64,000 nt of DNA from an uncultured Prevotella sp. (GTDB lineage: Bacteria > Bacteroidota > Bacteroidia > Bacteroidales > Bacteroidaceae), in assembly GCF_946404925.1 (NCBI RefSeq), contig NZ_CAMJFM010000004.1, positions 62,001 to 126,000 on the forward strand, given 5' to 3'. The position numbers and the translations under genes were made by a program. Below are positions 34,201 through 41,026 of this stretch, one piece after another. The notes beneath the pieces were generated by a model. That model saw only the letters and a program-made list of their open reading frames with translations, was not told the DNA's origin and did no database searches. How positions within the stretch are numbered: the first letter of the stretch is position 1; each line of letters opens with the position of its first letter.

Positions 34201-34509
34201 CGTCTGGACTTCGGTTACAAGCACGATTTCAAGCTGAACATTGGTCAGACCAAGCACATGCTCCAGCTTACATTCGATGTAAAGAACGTTCTTAACTTCT
34301 TCGATTCTTCACTTGGTGTTGCTAAGTACCTGAATCCTGAGATTGGTTCAGAGGCTAAGATCCTGAAGTATGAGGGTGTTGATGCACAGGGCTTTGCTAC
34401 ATTCTCTACTCCATCTTCAATCAATGGCAATACTAAGACATGGACTACCAACTATGGTATTGGCCAGTGCTGGTATGCTTCTATCGGTGTTAAGTATTAT
34501 TTCAACTAA
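31207..34509 (+). CDS. Oar-like TonB-dependent receptor 1
   Basis: An 1100-residue outer-membrane protein. Signal peptide 'LTFSLTLMA'; a carboxypeptidase-regulatory-like beta-sandwich at about 25-120 ('VIGATVVAVHEPSGTRYTAVTN'); a plug domain at about 125-235 ('VDGANFNNNFGLSDKLPGGG', 'VRQTNFIGGGVNAITKSG'); then a long beta-barrel ending in 'YASIGVKYYFN'. Codon use is strongly biased, as in highly expressed genes. It lies 21 bp before a BACON/OB-fold lipoprotein and matches receptor 2 in length. The substrate is unknown. Confidence 0.9.
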   Translation: MQKRLLFLVAMMLTFSLTLMAQITTSSMAGKVTLDNANGEEVIGATVVAVHEPSGTRYTAVTNTTGRFSINGMRTGGPYNVTISYIGFQPKTVKGITLQLAETYNLSVFLSEDATELAEVVVSGKASKFAAEKTGAATNINSSQITNLPTVSRSITDVTRLSPYGGNGMSFAGSDGRNANFTVDGANFNNNFGLSDKLPGGGNPISIDAIEELQVVISPFDVRQTNFIGGGVNAITKSGTNTFKGSAYVYHKNENMQGDAVYRQQIQGAREKAQTTTYGFTLGGPIIKNKLFFFVNGEMIKIPSIVNRWKGSDDGKADPDNYISRTTNKDLEAVSKYMASKYGYDTGSWTSFPADESNYKLMARLDWNINDKHKVALRYNYTKNNVWNSPNGTSMDGGTRLASYRMSQGSMSFANSMYSMKNTVHSWSLDLNSRLTDNLSNQFLATISKLDDIRGTNSAEFPFIDITKDGDNYMALGYELFTWNNAVHNTIWNIKDDVTYYMGAHKIMAGITFEHQMADNQYMRNGSGYYRYNITDDMYIGGVLQPDMLFNSTPEVFCLTYGYDGEASPAARVQFNRPGIYAQDEWNITDKLKLTYGLRVDGLFFNNNDLMTNAAILNLDYNGRHIDTGKWPSNSITFSPRLGFTYDVFGDKSLKVRGGTGLFSGRLPLVFFTNMPTNGGLVQYQAQINAKNAAKNGFDMDVFAGGPMTKVSDMIAKLTTPKEQGGLGYPSTVSPEDGTVPSAVNGVDPDFKMPQVWKTSLAIDYQLPVDFPFSVSVEGIYNKTINAVSISDWSIKNVGGFARFNGVDNRPIFPDDFRSGTKAFVLENTSRGYGWSANITLNAQPADWVSLMAAYTHTVSKEVTGMPGSAAESAFTYVPTYEGPNNIKLHNSQYVTPDRIVASATLHDKCGNHYNFIYEAWRGGYNYSYMMQNDMNGDGYNYDAIYIPTDAEVQNNLFRFVSEDDKTRFMDYVHNDSYLSKHQGEYAEAYSVYSPWVHRLDFGYKHDFKLNIGQTKHMLQLTFDVKNVLNFFDSSLGVAKYLNPEIGSEAKILKYEGVDAQGFATFSTPSSINGNTKTWTTNYGIGQCWYASIGVKYYFN

Positions 34510-34530
34510 TTAATTAAAGGTAAGACAAAT

Positions 34531-36045
34531 ATGAAACTTAAATATTTCATTCCGTCTCTCGTAGCAGTTGTGGCTGCAATTTTCACTGGCTGCTCTAAAG
34601 ACAATGATCCTACATATCTCGATGCCATTAAGGTATCTCAGTCGTATGTAGCACTTAGCACCAACGGTGGCTCTACATCTATCGATGTTCAGGCTAAGGG
34701 TAGCTGGACTGTTACTGGCGCTCCCGATTGGCTTAATGTTTCACCTGCTTCTGGTTCAGGTGATGGCTCTATCACATTCTCTGCTGATGCTGCTGAGGGT
34801 CGCACATGTTCTGTAAACATTGAGTGCGAAGGTCAGACTCAGATCATTAATGTAATCCAGGGTATCACAACTATCTCTACCGCTACTTGCGCTGAGGTTC
34901 TTGCTGGTCCTGATTCTAAGACATATCAGGTAACTGGTACTGTTACAGCTATCGCAAATACCACTTATGGTAACTGGTATCTGAACGATGGTACTGGCGA
35001 GGTTTATATCTATGGTACACTCGACTCTAAGGGTAGCACAAAGAACTTCTCAAGCTGGGGTCTCGAGGTAGGCGACCAGATTACTGTACAGGGACCAAAG
35101 ACTACTTACAATGGTACTGTAGAGCTGGTTGACGTTACCGTAGTTAAGATTGTTAAGTCTCTGATTAAGGTTGACTCTCTGACTGTAGGTGATGTTAAGA
35201 CAAGCGATCTGCCTCTCGAGGGTGGTGAGATTACTGCACACCTCACATGTAAGGGTTCTGGCGTAGCCGTTGAGATTCCTGAGGATGCCAAGGAGTGGCT
35301 GGGTGTTGTTTCTTCAACTGTAGGAGCTACCCCAACTGTTACCTTCCGTGCTGCTGCTAATACTGGTGGCGACCGCAATACCACAGTAACCTTCAAGACT
35401 ACCGATGGTTCTAAGGAGTACACCTCTCAGGCTACCATCAATCAGGCTGGTGCTATTATCAGCTGCAGCGTAGCTGACTTCCTGGCTGCTGAGGTTGGCG
35501 ATACTCAGTATCGTCTCACTGGTGTTATCACTAAACTTTATACCAGCGACAAACAGGGTCAGAGCTTCTATCTGAGAGACTGGTCGGGTGAGACTCTCAT
35601 CTACCGCACTGACAACTTTGCAGGCTCAGCTCTTGAGCCCGGCGATGTAGTTATGGTACGTGGTAAGCGTGGTGCTTATAAGACTACTCCTCAGATGGTA
35701 TCTGGTACCATCGAGCTCATTCAGGAGATTGTTGAAGAGGTTTCTATCACCGACTTCCTTGCCAAGGAGGATGCTAAGGATGTTTACTATAAGGTAAGTG
35801 GTACAGTCGATGAGATTGCAAACGATACTTATGGTAACCTCTACATCACCGATGGCACAACCCGCCTGTATGTATATGGTTGCTATCCAGGTTGGGGCGC
35901 TACAGGCGATGCTCGTAAGGGCTGTGTAGCAGCTGAGGGTATCAAGGTAGGCGACAAGCTCACCGTTATTGGTCCTAAGTCAACCTATAAGGGAACTCCT
36001 CAGGTTAATGGTGGTATCTTCTTCAGCTTGGAGAAAGCTGAGTAA
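34531..36045 (+). CDS. Surface lipoprotein with BACON and OB-fold domains
   Basis: A 504-residue lipoprotein (lipobox 'AIFTGC', C21). Approximate modules: BACON at 35-110 ('WTVTGAPDWLNVSPASGSGDGSITFSA'); OB-like at 112-215 ('YQVTGTVTAIANTTYGNWYLNDGTGEVYIYG'); a second BACON-like at 215-305; OB-like at 310-400 ('YRLTGVITKLY'); OB-like at 402-500 ('YYKVSGTVDEIANDTYGNLYITDGTTRLYVYG'). Such OB modules are often found beside secreted nucleases. It shares the operon with receptor 1 and precedes a nuclease gene, which fits a nucleic-acid-binding partner. Confidence 0.82.
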   Translation: MKLKYFIPSLVAVVAAIFTGCSKDNDPTYLDAIKVSQSYVALSTNGGSTSIDVQAKGSWTVTGAPDWLNVSPASGSGDGSITFSADAAEGRTCSVNIECEGQTQIINVIQGITTISTATCAEVLAGPDSKTYQVTGTVTAIANTTYGNWYLNDGTGEVYIYGTLDSKGSTKNFSSWGLEVGDQITVQGPKTTYNGTVELVDVTVVKIVKSLIKVDSLTVGDVKTSDLPLEGGEITAHLTCKGSGVAVEIPEDAKEWLGVVSSTVGATPTVTFRAAANTGGDRNTTVTFKTTDGSKEYTSQATINQAGAIISCSVADFLAAEVGDTQYRLTGVITKLYTSDKQGQSFYLRDWSGETLIYRTDNFAGSALEPGDVVMVRGKRGAYKTTPQMVSGTIELIQEIVEEVSITDFLAKEDAKDVYYKVSGTVDEIANDTYGNLYITDGTTRLYVYGCYPGWGATGDARKGCVAAEGIKVGDKLTVIGPKSTYKGTPQVNGGIFFSLEKAE

Positions 36046-36070
36046 TTAGAGATATCTCTAAGATATATTA

Positions 36071-36130
36071 ACGTCTCACTCGTTCTTCTACTCTAAATTC
36101 AGGGCAAAGAACGAGTGAGATGTTTTCTTT
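36071..36130 (+). terminator. Long-stem terminator
   Basis: A 17-bp stem (36071-36087 with 36107-36123, one G:T) and an 18-19 nt loop, followed by T-rich sequence. A 14-bp palindrome TAGAGATATCTCTA (36047-36060) precedes it. Confidence 0.8.
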
Positions 36131-36161
36131 TGGTAAAAAATAGTAAATTTTCGCTTTGTTA

Positions 36162-36193
36162 TTTGGAGGTGTCGCGCAATTTTCCTACTTTTG
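36162..36193 (+). promoter_or_regulatory. Promoter of the nuclease gene
   Basis: TTTG (36162-36165), 20 nt, TACTTTTG (36186-36193), 29 nt before the ATG. Confidence 0.75.
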
Positions 36194-36222
36194 CACAAAT
36201 GAACAACTAAAATGATATCTGA

Positions 36223-37158
36223 ATGAAACATTTTTATTACTTATTTTTACTAGCTTTTTTGTGCTCTTGTGGCGGTAGTGGTGGCGATGATCCAACTCCA
36301 ACCCCGACTCCAACTCCTACACCTACGCCAACTGTAGGTAATGTAAATAAAAACGATGCCTCATCGAATGAGAATCTGGCACGCTTAGAGATGCCTAAGG
36401 CCAGAACGGATTCTAAGGTGATTACTCATTCTACATTAAGTTATGGTGTAAACTATTCTTTCGAGTGGGATAGCAACATTCGTGCTCAGCGTTGGACTTG
36501 CTACGACATGAATAAACGCAATGCAAATAAGAATGGTAACACGCGCAAGAAGCTGTGGCCTGATGGTGATCCCTGGAACTATGATCCAGATGTAGCTACA
36601 AGCGATCAGCAGGCTACATATAGCGAACTGAGTAAGAGCTACTACCCAGGTTCGAAGGATTATTACGAAAAGGGCCATGTTTGCCCCTCTAACGATCGTC
36701 TATGCTCTAAGGATGCCAACGAGCAGACTTTCTATATGACTAATATTCTGCCAATGGTTAGCAAGTTTAATGGTGGCATCTGGCAGAAGATGGAGCTGAA
36801 GGTGAATGATTGGTCTCAAAAGCTTGGTGATGGCGATACCATTTTTATCTGTAAAGGTGGTACTATCGACAAGGATGATCAGATTATTGGCAAGACAATT
36901 GGTAATCATGTTGTTCCAAAGTATTTCTTCATGGCTTTGTTGTATAAATCATCTACTGGAAGCCAGAGAATGCTGGGCTTCTGGGTTGAACATCTCAACG
37001 AAGATCACTCAAGCGATGCACTCACTGGTTATGTAGTAAGCATCGACGAACTTGAACAGAAAACAGGTATCGATTTCTTCTGCAATCTGCCTGATGATAC
37101 AGAAGAAAGTCTGGAATCGACTACGGCTGCCGACATCATCAAAGCTTGGGGATTGTAG
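36223..37158 (+). CDS. DNA/RNA non-specific endonuclease lipoprotein
   Basis: A 311-residue lipoprotein (lipobox 'FLCSC', Cys about 16) with a Pro-Thr repeat linker (24-37) that projects the enzyme from the membrane. The beta-beta-alpha-Me catalytic motif is 'EKGHVCPSNDRLCS' (His152 as general base) and the metal-binding Asn is in 'QTFYMTNILPM' (about N174). This fits the NucA/EndoG family, which cuts DNA and RNA without sequence preference. It has its own promoter between two TonB-receptor units, suggesting surface digestion of nucleic acids. Confidence 0.9.
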   Translation: MKHFYYLFLLAFLCSCGGSGGDDPTPTPTPTPTPTPTVGNVNKNDASSNENLARLEMPKARTDSKVITHSTLSYGVNYSFEWDSNIRAQRWTCYDMNKRNANKNGNTRKKLWPDGDPWNYDPDVATSDQQATYSELSKSYYPGSKDYYEKGHVCPSNDRLCSKDANEQTFYMTNILPMVSKFNGGIWQKMELKVNDWSQKLGDGDTIFICKGGTIDKDDQIIGKTIGNHVVPKYFFMALLYKSSTGSQRMLGFWVEHLNEDHSSDALTGYVVSIDELEQKTGIDFFCNLPDDTEESLESTTAADIIKAWGL

Positions 37159-37178
37159 TTTTTTAATATAAACCTCAC

Positions 37179-37266
37179 AACCTCCCGTTTTCTCTTGAAA
37201 CCTGCATAAACAGAGGGCTTAGAAGACGGGAGGTTTGCTTTTGAAACCTCCCGTCAAACCTCCCGT
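37179..37266. repeat. AAACCTCCCGT motif cluster with competing hairpins, after the nuclease gene
   Basis: AACCTCCCGT at 37179, its inverse ACGGGAGGTTT at 37226-37236, and direct copies at 37244-37254 and 37256-37266. The inverse copy can pair with any of the three. Pairing with the last gives a stem followed by seven T (a terminator); pairing with the middle copy leaves the last one free. Confidence 0.8.
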
Positions 37267-37298
37267 TTTTTTATTTCTCGATGTTCTTGCTGAAAAAA

Positions 37299-37364
37299 TT
37301 CCCAACGTGGGAATGTTTTATTCCCAGTAAGGGAACATTTCGTTCCCAGTTAGGGAATAATTGC
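37299..37364. repeat. Three palindromes TTCCCnnnnnGGGAA at 22-bp spacing
   Basis: 15-bp palindromes begin at 37299, 37321 and 37343, exactly 22 bp apart (two helical turns), with varied central and linker bases. This resembles a multi-site operator, or three consecutive RNA hairpins. Confidence 0.85.
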
Positions 37365-37389
37365 AAAACCTATGGTTTCGTTATCAGAA

Positions 37390-37498
37390 ACGGGAGGTTT
37401 GACGGGACCCATGACGGGAGGTTTCGTGAACAAACCTCCCGTGCCGAAACCCGCATAAATTCAGACGTTTTAGAAGAAAACGGGAGGTTGGGAGGTTT
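37390..37498. repeat. Second ACGGGAGGTTT motif cluster
   Basis: Inverse-orientation copies at 37390, 37414 and 37480 (plus a partial at 37490) and a forward copy at 37432. The block 37432-37489 is a diverged copy of 37179-37236, sharing a GAAACCyGCATAAA core between inverted ends. Confidence 0.8.
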
Positions 37499-37560
37499 GT
37501 GTTGAAAAAGATGTTTTGCGATTTTTTGCCAAAAAGCTTGCAATCGTTCGAATTTTTTTG

Positions 37561-37568
37561 TATCTTTG
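37561..37568 (+). promoter_or_regulatory. -7 box of the second TonB receptor
   Basis: TATCTTTG with CTTG at 37537-37540 (20-nt spacing), 29 nt before the ATG at 37598 and about 60 bp after the repeat array. Confidence 0.6.
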
Positions 37569-37597
37569 CCCCGTAAGTCTAACAAAACCGATTGACA

Positions 37598-40500
37598 ATG
37601 AAGAGATTACTAACATTAGCGGTTGCTCTTTTAACAATTTCGCTTACAGTTGTGGCTCAGGTTACCACCTCTGGCATCACTGGTGCTGTGATGGCTGGTG
37701 GCGAAGAGGCTATCGGAGCTACTATCACGGCAAAGCATGTACCTTCGGGCTCAGTATATCGTGCTGTAACCAACATTGATGGCCATTATACCATTACGGG
37801 TATGAAGGCAGGTGGACCATATGAGGTAGAAGTGTCGTATATTGGATTCCAGACAGCAAGGTTTACTGATATACAGCTGGCCCTGGGACAGAATGCCGTG
37901 GTTGACGCCACGCTGAGCGAGGGTTCGGAGATGATACAGGAGATTGTGGTTACGGCTAAGGCCAACAACACCATGCGTAGCGATCGTAGTGGTGCTGTGA
38001 CTAATCTTAATGCCACGCAGATGGCTGCTGTGCCTACCATCGGACGCTCGATGACAGACATCATGAAGATGACACCGCAGTCGAGCTCGGCCAGCGGAAT
38101 GGCCATTGGTGGTGGTAACTATCGTCAGTCGTTTGTTACTATCGATGGTGCTTCGTTCAACGATTCGTTTGGTATGGAGCCATCGCCACTACCTGGTGGT
38201 GGTACGCCTATCTCGCTCGAAGCCCTCGACCAGATGACGGTTTCGGTTACGCCATACGATGTGCGCCAGAGCGGTTTTACAGGTGGCGGCGTGAATGCTG
38301 TAACCAAGAGTGGTACCAATACCTTTAAGGGTATGGCCTATACCTTCCTGACAAGTTCGAGCTTGAAGGGTAATAAAGTCCGCTCTACCGAGTTGCCAGT
38401 ATCAGAGGGACACAACAGTACCTTTGGTTTGAGCATTGGCGGTCCTATTTTGAAGGATAAGCTCTTCTTCTTTGTAAATGCAGAGTATGAGGATAATGTA
38501 ACTGCGGGTCCTGCCGTTCAGGCTGGTAATGGCTCTACGCCTTATACGGCTACCAATCGTCGCCCCAGACTTTCTGAGTTGGAGAGTCTGTCTAGCTATC
38601 TGCAGAAAACCTACGGCATAACCACAGGGCCTTGGCAGGATTATCATCTCAAGACTCCAGCCTATCGTGTTCTGGCCCGTTTGGATTGGAATATCAACGA
38701 GGATCATAAGTTTAATGTGCGCTTCACCAAGTCTAATCGTAAGGAGGCCAATCCTGCATCGGCCTCGCGAAGCATTGGTAGCAATCGCACCTCTATTATT
38801 TATGGAGGTAACCAGAACTCGTATGGCGGTAATACCGATTATGGTATGTCGTCGCTCTCAAGCCGTTATATGACTGAGTTCCGTTTTACCTCGGTAGCTG
38901 CCGAGTTGAACAGCAAGTTCGGAAAACTGCACAACACCCTGCGTGGCACTTATTCGTATCAGGACCAGCCGCGAAGCAACGAGTATGGTATGGATGTACC
39001 TGTGGTTGAGATTGTGATGGACAACGGACAGGGACTCTATCCATATTGGGCGTTGACTGGCGATTTGTTTACGTACGGCAATGTAGCTCAGACCAAGACA
39101 ACGGTGATTACGGACGAGATAAACATCATGTTGGGTAAGCACAATCTGTTTGGCGGACTCCAGTTCGAGAACGATTGGGCTGCTAATGGCTATGCCCAGG
39201 CTGGTGCTGGCTATTACGCTTTCCAGGCTACACCTGAACAGGTGGCTGCTGGCGATTGGGCAAGTGTGTTCAAGCCCGAGAATACCCGCCTGTTTGGTAT
39301 CACATACGGTAATACCCCCGACCATTCTCATTTCGTGGCAAAGATGAGCACCAACCAGTGGTCGCTCTATTTCCAGGATAATATGAGCCTATCAGATCGT
39401 TTCCGTCTGTCGCTTGGATTGCGTTTTGAGTTGCCTTCGTATCCCAGTCTGAAAGATAACTTCAACGAGGAATACTATAAGATAGACTTTGGTGGCAATC
39501 ACTATCGCACAGACAATGTGCCTAAAGCCAGCGTTTCGGTGTCGCCTCGTGTGGGATTCAATTGGGATATCACTGGCGAGCGCAACCTGATTCTGCGTGG
39601 AGGTTCGGGCTTGTTCGTTGGTCGTTTGCCTTTTGTTTGGTTGATTTCGGCTATAGGCAACTCTGGTATGGGCCAGACATCGTATATCGCCTCGCAAACC
39701 AAGGGCATTATCCCCACCTTTACTACCAGCCAACAGGAGATGCTGCAGCAGATTGGTGCTCAAAGTAAGATTAGTGTGCCCAGTAGTGCTACCATCCTGA
39801 GCGATGATCTGCGCATGCCAAAGACATGGAAGACCTCATTGGCTGTAGATGCCAAACTGCCTGGCGATATCGATCTTACCGTAGAAGGTATCTACAACAA
39901 GGATATCAACCCTGTAGTAGTGGCCAATCGCGATATTTATTGGGACGGTTCGTCGACTATTGATTTGGGTCATGGCGATGTGCGTCACAGGATGTCGTAC
40001 TACGATGCCAATTCATCGGCCTATGTGCTCGAGAATGCTGGTCATAAGGCCTATTATGTATCGCTGACAGCCCAGTTGCGTAAGAAGTTCGACTTCGGCC
40101 TCGACCTCTCGGCCAGCTATACCATATCTAAGGCTAAGACCTATACCGATGGTATCGGCAATCAGGTAGCTTCGGCCTATAACAACTATCGCAACTCGGT
40201 GAATGCAGTTAACGATAACGAGTTGGGATATGCTACTTATCTGGCTCCAAATCGTCTGCTGCTCTCGGCCAGCTATACGCTTAAGGAGTCGAAGAATGCC
40301 TGTTCGCACTTCTCGCTTGTTTATGATGGTTATCAGTACGGATTCCTTACAGAGTATGCATTCAGCCGTTTCAGCTATATCTTCTCTGCTAATGTCAACA
40401 GCGATGCCTTAGCGCCTGCCAACCTGATTTATGTGCCGGCTTCGCGTGAGGAGCTCAACAGTTGGGACTTTGCTGAGAGTACCTATGGCACCAATCATCA

Positions 40501-40900
40501 GGTGTATACTGCCGATATGCAGCGTGATGACTTCTGGGCATACATCCAGCAGGATGACTACCTGAAGAACCGCACCGGCCAGTATGCTGAGCGTGGCGGT
40601 GCCAAGATGCCTTGGCATCATCAGATAGACTTTAAGTTTGAACAAGATATTAGTATGAACTTTGGTAAGACCAAGCACACCCTCCAACTGGGTGTGGATA
40701 TACTGAACCTGCCCAATTTCCTTAACAAGAAGTGGGGACTTTACAAGCAGGTTACCGAGACGTCGCTCCTATCGTATAACAAGGGCAAGTATACCTACAA
40801 TACTGTGAATGGCGAACGCCATCTGACGACATTCTCCGACTTTCTCGGCTTGCAGTCTACTTATCAGATTATGTTCACAATACGCTATCTGTTCAACTAA
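37598..40900 (+). CDS. Oar-like TonB-dependent receptor 2
   Basis: 1100 residues, exactly the length of receptor 1. Signal peptide 'LLTLAVALLTISLTVVAQ'; carboxypeptidase-regulatory-like domain ('AIGATITAKHVPSGSVYRAVTNIDG'); plug ('IDGASFNDSFGMEPSPLPGGG', 'VRQSGFTGGGVNAVTKSG'); barrel ending 'YQIMFTIRYLFN'. The start is ATG 37598; the ORF can also be opened at a TTG six bases earlier. The N-terminal half is closely similar to receptor 1, while the barrel diverges, suggesting an old duplication with a different ligand. Codon bias is weaker than in receptor 1. Confidence 0.9.
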   Translation: MKRLLTLAVALLTISLTVVAQVTTSGITGAVMAGGEEAIGATITAKHVPSGSVYRAVTNIDGHYTITGMKAGGPYEVEVSYIGFQTARFTDIQLALGQNAVVDATLSEGSEMIQEIVVTAKANNTMRSDRSGAVTNLNATQMAAVPTIGRSMTDIMKMTPQSSSASGMAIGGGNYRQSFVTIDGASFNDSFGMEPSPLPGGGTPISLEALDQMTVSVTPYDVRQSGFTGGGVNAVTKSGTNTFKGMAYTFLTSSSLKGNKVRSTELPVSEGHNSTFGLSIGGPILKDKLFFFVNAEYEDNVTAGPAVQAGNGSTPYTATNRRPRLSELESLSSYLQKTYGITTGPWQDYHLKTPAYRVLARLDWNINEDHKFNVRFTKSNRKEANPASASRSIGSNRTSIIYGGNQNSYGGNTDYGMSSLSSRYMTEFRFTSVAAELNSKFGKLHNTLRGTYSYQDQPRSNEYGMDVPVVEIVMDNGQGLYPYWALTGDLFTYGNVAQTKTTVITDEINIMLGKHNLFGGLQFENDWAANGYAQAGAGYYAFQATPEQVAAGDWASVFKPENTRLFGITYGNTPDHSHFVAKMSTNQWSLYFQDNMSLSDRFRLSLGLRFELPSYPSLKDNFNEEYYKIDFGGNHYRTDNVPKASVSVSPRVGFNWDITGERNLILRGGSGLFVGRLPFVWLISAIGNSGMGQTSYIASQTKGIIPTFTTSQQEMLQQIGAQSKISVPSSATILSDDLRMPKTWKTSLAVDAKLPGDIDLTVEGIYNKDINPVVVANRDIYWDGSSTIDLGHGDVRHRMSYYDANSSAYVLENAGHKAYYVSLTAQLRKKFDFGLDLSASYTISKAKTYTDGIGNQVASAYNNYRNSVNAVNDNELGYATYLAPNRLLLSASYTLKESKNACSHFSLVYDGYQYGFLTEYAFSRFSYIFSANVNSDALAPANLIYVPASREELNSWDFAESTYGTNHQVYTADMQRDDFWAYIQQDDYLKNRTGQYAERGGAKMPWHHQIDFKFEQDISMNFGKTKHTLQLGVDILNLPNFLNKKWGLYKQVTETSLLSYNKGKYTYNTVNGERHLTTFSDFLGLQSTYQIMFTIRYLFN

Positions 40901-40908
40901 ATCAAGTT

Positions 40909-40936
40909 AATCCTCGCCCCAAGGCGGGGATTTTCT
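40909..40936 (+). terminator. Intrinsic terminator after receptor 2
   Basis: A 10-bp stem with one G:T pair (40909-40918 with 40923-40932) and CCAA loop, then T-rich sequence. Confidence 0.8.
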
Positions 40937-40947
40937 CTGATTTTTTG

Positions 40948-40980
40948 TTAATTCTTAATTCTTAATTCTTAATTCTAAAT
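40948..40980 (+). repeat. Tandem TTAATTC tract upstream of glyS
   Basis: Four TTAATTC 7-bp units; the same unit occurs inside ispG. Confidence 0.75.
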
Positions 40981-40989
40981 TTAAAGTTG

Positions 40990-40997
40990 TACCTTTG
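40990..40997 (+). promoter_or_regulatory. -7 box of glyS
   Basis: TACCTTTG, 29 nt before the ATG. The -33 region falls within the TTAATTC tract. Confidence 0.6.
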
Positions 40998-41026
40998 CAA
41001 CCAAAATTGTAAAATAAACGTTTATT

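Noticed and set aside
37179..37498. CRISPR array
   Set aside because: Repeats are short, in both orientations and unevenly spaced, with no spacer-like unique segments and no cas genes.
37281..37505. 74-codon open frame in the repeat array
   Set aside because: Composed of the repeat units themselves, with no ribosome site or homology sign.
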